From contig FN649727.1 in assembly GCA_000310025.1 (NCBI GenBank), positions 4,781,621-4,845,620 of the forward strand: 64,000 bases of DNA, written 5' to 3'. Made by a program: the position numbers and the translations under genes. The first letter of the stretch is position 1. Each line of letters starts with the position of its first letter. A model generated the notes under the pieces. That model saw only the letters and a list, made by a program, of their open reading frames with translations. It searched no databases and was not told where the DNA came from. Positions 60,859 to 64,000 of this stretch are shown here, in pieces. Source of the DNA: Ectocarpus siliculosus (Eukaryota; Sar; Phaeophyceae; Ectocarpales; Ectocarpaceae).

Positions 60859-63379
60859 ATGAAGTTCTTCCACATTGCCTCGGTCTGCCTCGCGGCAACC
60901 GCCGCGCCGCGCCTTGCGCGGGCAGCTACGAACTTCGACAACCTCCTGTCGCTCGTCTCTCAGCTGCAAGAGGAGGTCATGCTGCTCTCCACCGAGTACG
61001 GCGCCAAAGACGACGAGATCGCGTCGCTCGTCACCCAGCTGACGACGTGCGAGCAGAGCACCACCACCACCAGCAGCGATGACTTATCTCAAGACGAAAG
61101 TGACGACTCCACACCGTCCCCTGAACCGTCACCTACGCCCGAGCCCGAGCCTCAGCCAGAGCCAACACCATCACCCGAGTCGATGTCTGAGCCAGCGCCG
61201 ACCCCAACAGAAGCGCCTGGGTCGCCCGAACCCGGTTCCGGCGGAGGGTTCACCTTCTCACGCGACAACAGCTGGAACTACAATTTGGTGACACCCGTCG
61301 ACACATCCGCGGACGTCGACGTCTTCTTCATCGACATGGGTACGTGGGGTGCTTCGCAGCAGCAGTCGAAATCAATGTGTGCCTTTTTGAATTGAGAGCA
61401 TCAGTGCAGCAGCAGCGGCCGTATCCGTCCGTCAACTTAAGCCTTTGGGATAAGATTGTCAGGGTTACTGCTGTGGTGGTCTTGTTACCTCGAGCTTCGT
61501 ACGCATTCCTTGGGTTGGGTAGACCGTTGATTTGTGTCTTGTACCATGTGCTTTTTCAAGGCCGCAGTGCGCAGTTTTCGCCCTCCCTACCCGTTGTGCT
61601 CAAGTCTCCCGACGCGATGACCTCGTACGCCATGTCTTGGTTCATCAGTTCTTGCAAAAGGTTGCCGGTTTTGGGCTTGTTGCATGAGATCGAGAGTCGT
61701 GTACACAGGAGACACTCGACGACATGTGCGTTCATTTTTTACCATACACTCAAGAACTCGTTTTGTGCAACAATCACCCCGTTACCTCTTGCCCTCAGAC
61801 GCCGGCCAGGCCGTCATCGACGAGCTACACGGCAAGGGCAAAGGCGTGGTTTGCTACATCTCCATCGGCACGGTCGAGGACTGGCGTGACGACGCGAAGG
61901 AATTCCCGTCCTCGGCGATCGGTGGGGACGTCTCCGGATGGGCGGGCGAAAAGTGGGTCGACGTGAACGACGAGGATGTTCGTGAGATCATGACCGCGCG
62001 AGTGGAGATGGCGTCCAGCATGAACTGCGACGCTGTGGTGAGTACAAGTAATGGTCGTTCGTTCGACCTGGGACCACGTTCAAATGGCGTCTTTTTCCGG
62101 TTTTGCAGTGTCGAGGATACGAAAAATGGGTTCTCGCTCCCGTCAAAACGTGGGACTTGTGGCGGTCGTTTCGTTTTGCGAAAGAGATGCCGGCATGCGC
62201 ACATAGGGTAGACTGCTACGTTTTGTGCTGACGTGTACTGTAGTCTAGTCGTTTTTGTTTCATCGTATACGCAGTACAGCAGTCTAGACTTTGCCGTTCC
62301 CATATATTCTGGGCGTCAGTTTTTCGCCTTTCTGTATGTTTTCTTGACGCATCCCAGCCCGGGTCGCACGGGGCGAAGTGCGACTTGAAACGCATTCATG
62401 TCACGTTGCTAAACCAAACTGACCCACCATCCAAACACCCTCTTCCGTCCCGTTCTTTCAATTGTTGCTCAGGAACCTGACAACATGATGGTTTACATCG
62501 AGGGTTCCTCGACTGGCGTCAGTGTGTCCGAACCGCAACAGATCGAGTACAACTCCTGGTTCGCTGACATCGTTCACGCGTACGGCATGGGGGTCGGTAA
62601 GTCTTGTCTTCGCAAGCGGTTGGATGTTCCAGTGCTGGACGGGTATCTTTATTGGTTTCTTGTTTTTTTGTGCGCCGTCCTGCACGCAGGGCCTGCACAT
62701 GCGTTCTGCACATGTCACATTCGCCCACATTGGCATACACTACTGTAGTCACACCGCATCCATGCCCGCCCGGCCGAGTAGTGCACGTATTAAACCGTTC
62801 GGACCTGAAACTGGGCGTTACTTGTTATGTGTCTCTCAACACTGCCCTTGTCCCCTCTCTCTTCACCGCCACTAGGTCTTAAGAACGCGGTGGAGTTGGT
62901 CCCAATCCTCGTCAACAAGTTCGACTTCGCGCTGAACGAGGAGTGCCACGAGTGGAACGAGTGCGTTGTTTACGAGGATACCTTCCTTGCAGAGGGCAAG
63001 CCCGTGTTCAACGTCGAGTACAACTTGGGCAAGTCCGTCTGCGACGAGGCGAACGCCCTCGGCCTTGACACCATCCTGAAGGTGCGTAACATCGTCCGTT
63101 GCGATCTTCTATTATAGTCTTTGTACGCCCTTTCATTGGTTTCGGAATTCTTGTGGATCGGGTTGTTGGGGGTGTAAAAAGGAGCTGCACGCCTTCAACG
63201 CAAGCACGTTGGCCGGTGTTTCTGCACATACCCGATACTAGCGGCATGACTTACCAATTCCCACCCAAACCCTGTGCCCGACCCTGCCTGTCCTTGTTCA
63301 CTTCTCACAGAGCTACGATTTGGACGCGGCTTTCTGCAGCTGCGTTGATCCATCCAGGGACGTGGACTGCATGCACTAA
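60859..63379 (+). CDS. Secreted glycoside hydrolase family 114 (endo-alpha-1,4-polygalactosaminidase-like)
   Basis: Exons 60859-61339, 61799-62037, 62473-62596, 62876-63081 and 63311-63379 (TAA) give 372 residues with matching phases. ATG 60859 starts a clear signal peptide (MKFFHIASVCLAATAAPRLA, cleavage near ARA). Residues 25-60 form a short helical segment. A Pro/Glu/Ser/Thr linker (SPEPSPTPEPEPQPEP) follows, then the GH114 fold: DVFFIDMDAG, VIDELHGKGKGVVCYISIGT, DWRDDAKEFP, GWAGEKWVDV, ARVEMASSMNCDAVEPDNM, then VELVPILVNKFDFALNEECH and GKPVFNVEYN. These match the conserved GH114 blocks (CYIS-G-x-E-WR-DA, GW-GE-W-D, GCD-VEPDN). The family includes enzymes cleaving alpha-1,4-galactosamine polymers. 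The algal substrate is unknown; cell-wall or biofilm polysaccharide is inference. The short last exon ends in a Cys-rich tail (FCSCVD ... CMH). Confidence 0.93.
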
Positions 63380-64000
63380 GTGCGACTGCTCATTGGCCGA
63401 AGTTTTCGTCCTGCGCGGTCCGGCTGACTGACGGTGGCTCGCGCAAATGATGCCATATTGTTCCCTTGTCTTTTATTCCCTGGTGGTGAAATTAGTCGAA
63501 TGTTCTTTTTAAGGCTGCGCGCTGGTTGTTCTTGGCGCATGATTCGCCAGCTCCTTTTTGTCCCTTGCTCGGTGTTTATTTGTTGTTTCGAGTGATGTGG
63601 TGGGTTTTACTGGGATGCCGTTGACTCGTGTGTTGTGTTGGGAAATGTGTGTTTTCTTGCTCTCTTCGATGTTGTGACTTGCATATACTGTCTATACGGT
63701 TAAAGACGCCCACTAATATTTGGTCGGTACGGTCTCGTTTTTAACACGTTTACACACTAGAACGGAAACAAACGCCGTACATGGAGCAGTACGGACGCGC
63801 CGTTGTTTCGGCGCAACTTGGTTAGCCCCTTTAGTGATGAATGTCTATTTCGGATGTATTATGTGTTTTTAATTTCTTTTGATTGGTTGCAAACTTAACG
63901 CAGGAGCCCTCTCTGTTTTTTGGCACCGTGCCAAGCGTACAGCGTCTTTGAAGGGTAAGACAGGGAGGCGGCGATTTCTATTCCCATGCCCATGCCTTGC
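63380..64000. other. 3' flank of the GH114 gene, no gene seen
   Basis: T-rich sequence without a supported coding exon. Presumably 3' UTR and intergenic. Confidence 0.6.

Overview
The window looks like nuclear DNA of a stramenopile, most likely a brown alga such as Ectocarpus. It has large genes with many GT-AG introns (roughly 80 bp to 2.7 kb), GC-rich exons, poly-Ala/Ser/Gln/Gly runs in coding sequence, and CRY-DASH photolyases, IQ proteins and GH114 enzymes. The organism is an inference; no marker gene here proves it. The exon models were built by hand from reading-frame continuity, GT-AG signals and phase matching. No transcript evidence was available.

Layout. 180-6996 (+): C-terminal two thirds of the V-type H+-ATPase membrane subunit a. 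8942-13465 (+): coiled-coil/IQ/SAM-like protein. 18157-14495 (-): low-complexity protein ending in a fibronectin type III domain. 22425-18479 (-): IQ-motif protein lacking a start. 23249-26460 (+): membrane-anchored FCP1/SCP-like (Nem1/Dullard-type) phosphatase. 35112-29329 (-): large Sfi1-like/C2H2/IQ/WW protein. 35390-39621 (+): BRAP/ETP1-like RING E3 ligase. 40147-40449 (+): frameshifted tyrosine-recombinase fragment. 43507-41084 (-): unknown protein with an N-terminal signal sequence. 43735-50503 and 54177-59433 (+): two tandem CRY-DASH genes. 60859-63379 (+): secreted GH114 polygalactosaminidase.

The genes do not form one pathway. The strongest functional grouping is the CRY-DASH pair, which has identical intron positions and phases but has diverged. 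Copy 1 carries a predicted plastid-type leader and the lesion-stacking tryptophan. Copy 2 starts without a visible leader, has Val at that position, and has a cluster of TGACGT motifs upstream. Two head-to-head pairs (IQ/WW gene with BRAP; unknown gene with CRY-DASH 1) share intergenic regions of only 277 and 227 bp.

Noncoding sequence holds several dispersed repeats. A 521-bp element occurs once in an intron of each CRY-DASH copy, and its last 99 bp also lie alone in a V-ATPase intron. A 221-bp MITE has 55-bp terminal inverted repeats, three short foldback elements are present, and there are many microsatellites. The first 150 bases are G/C homopolymers that look like poor assembly.
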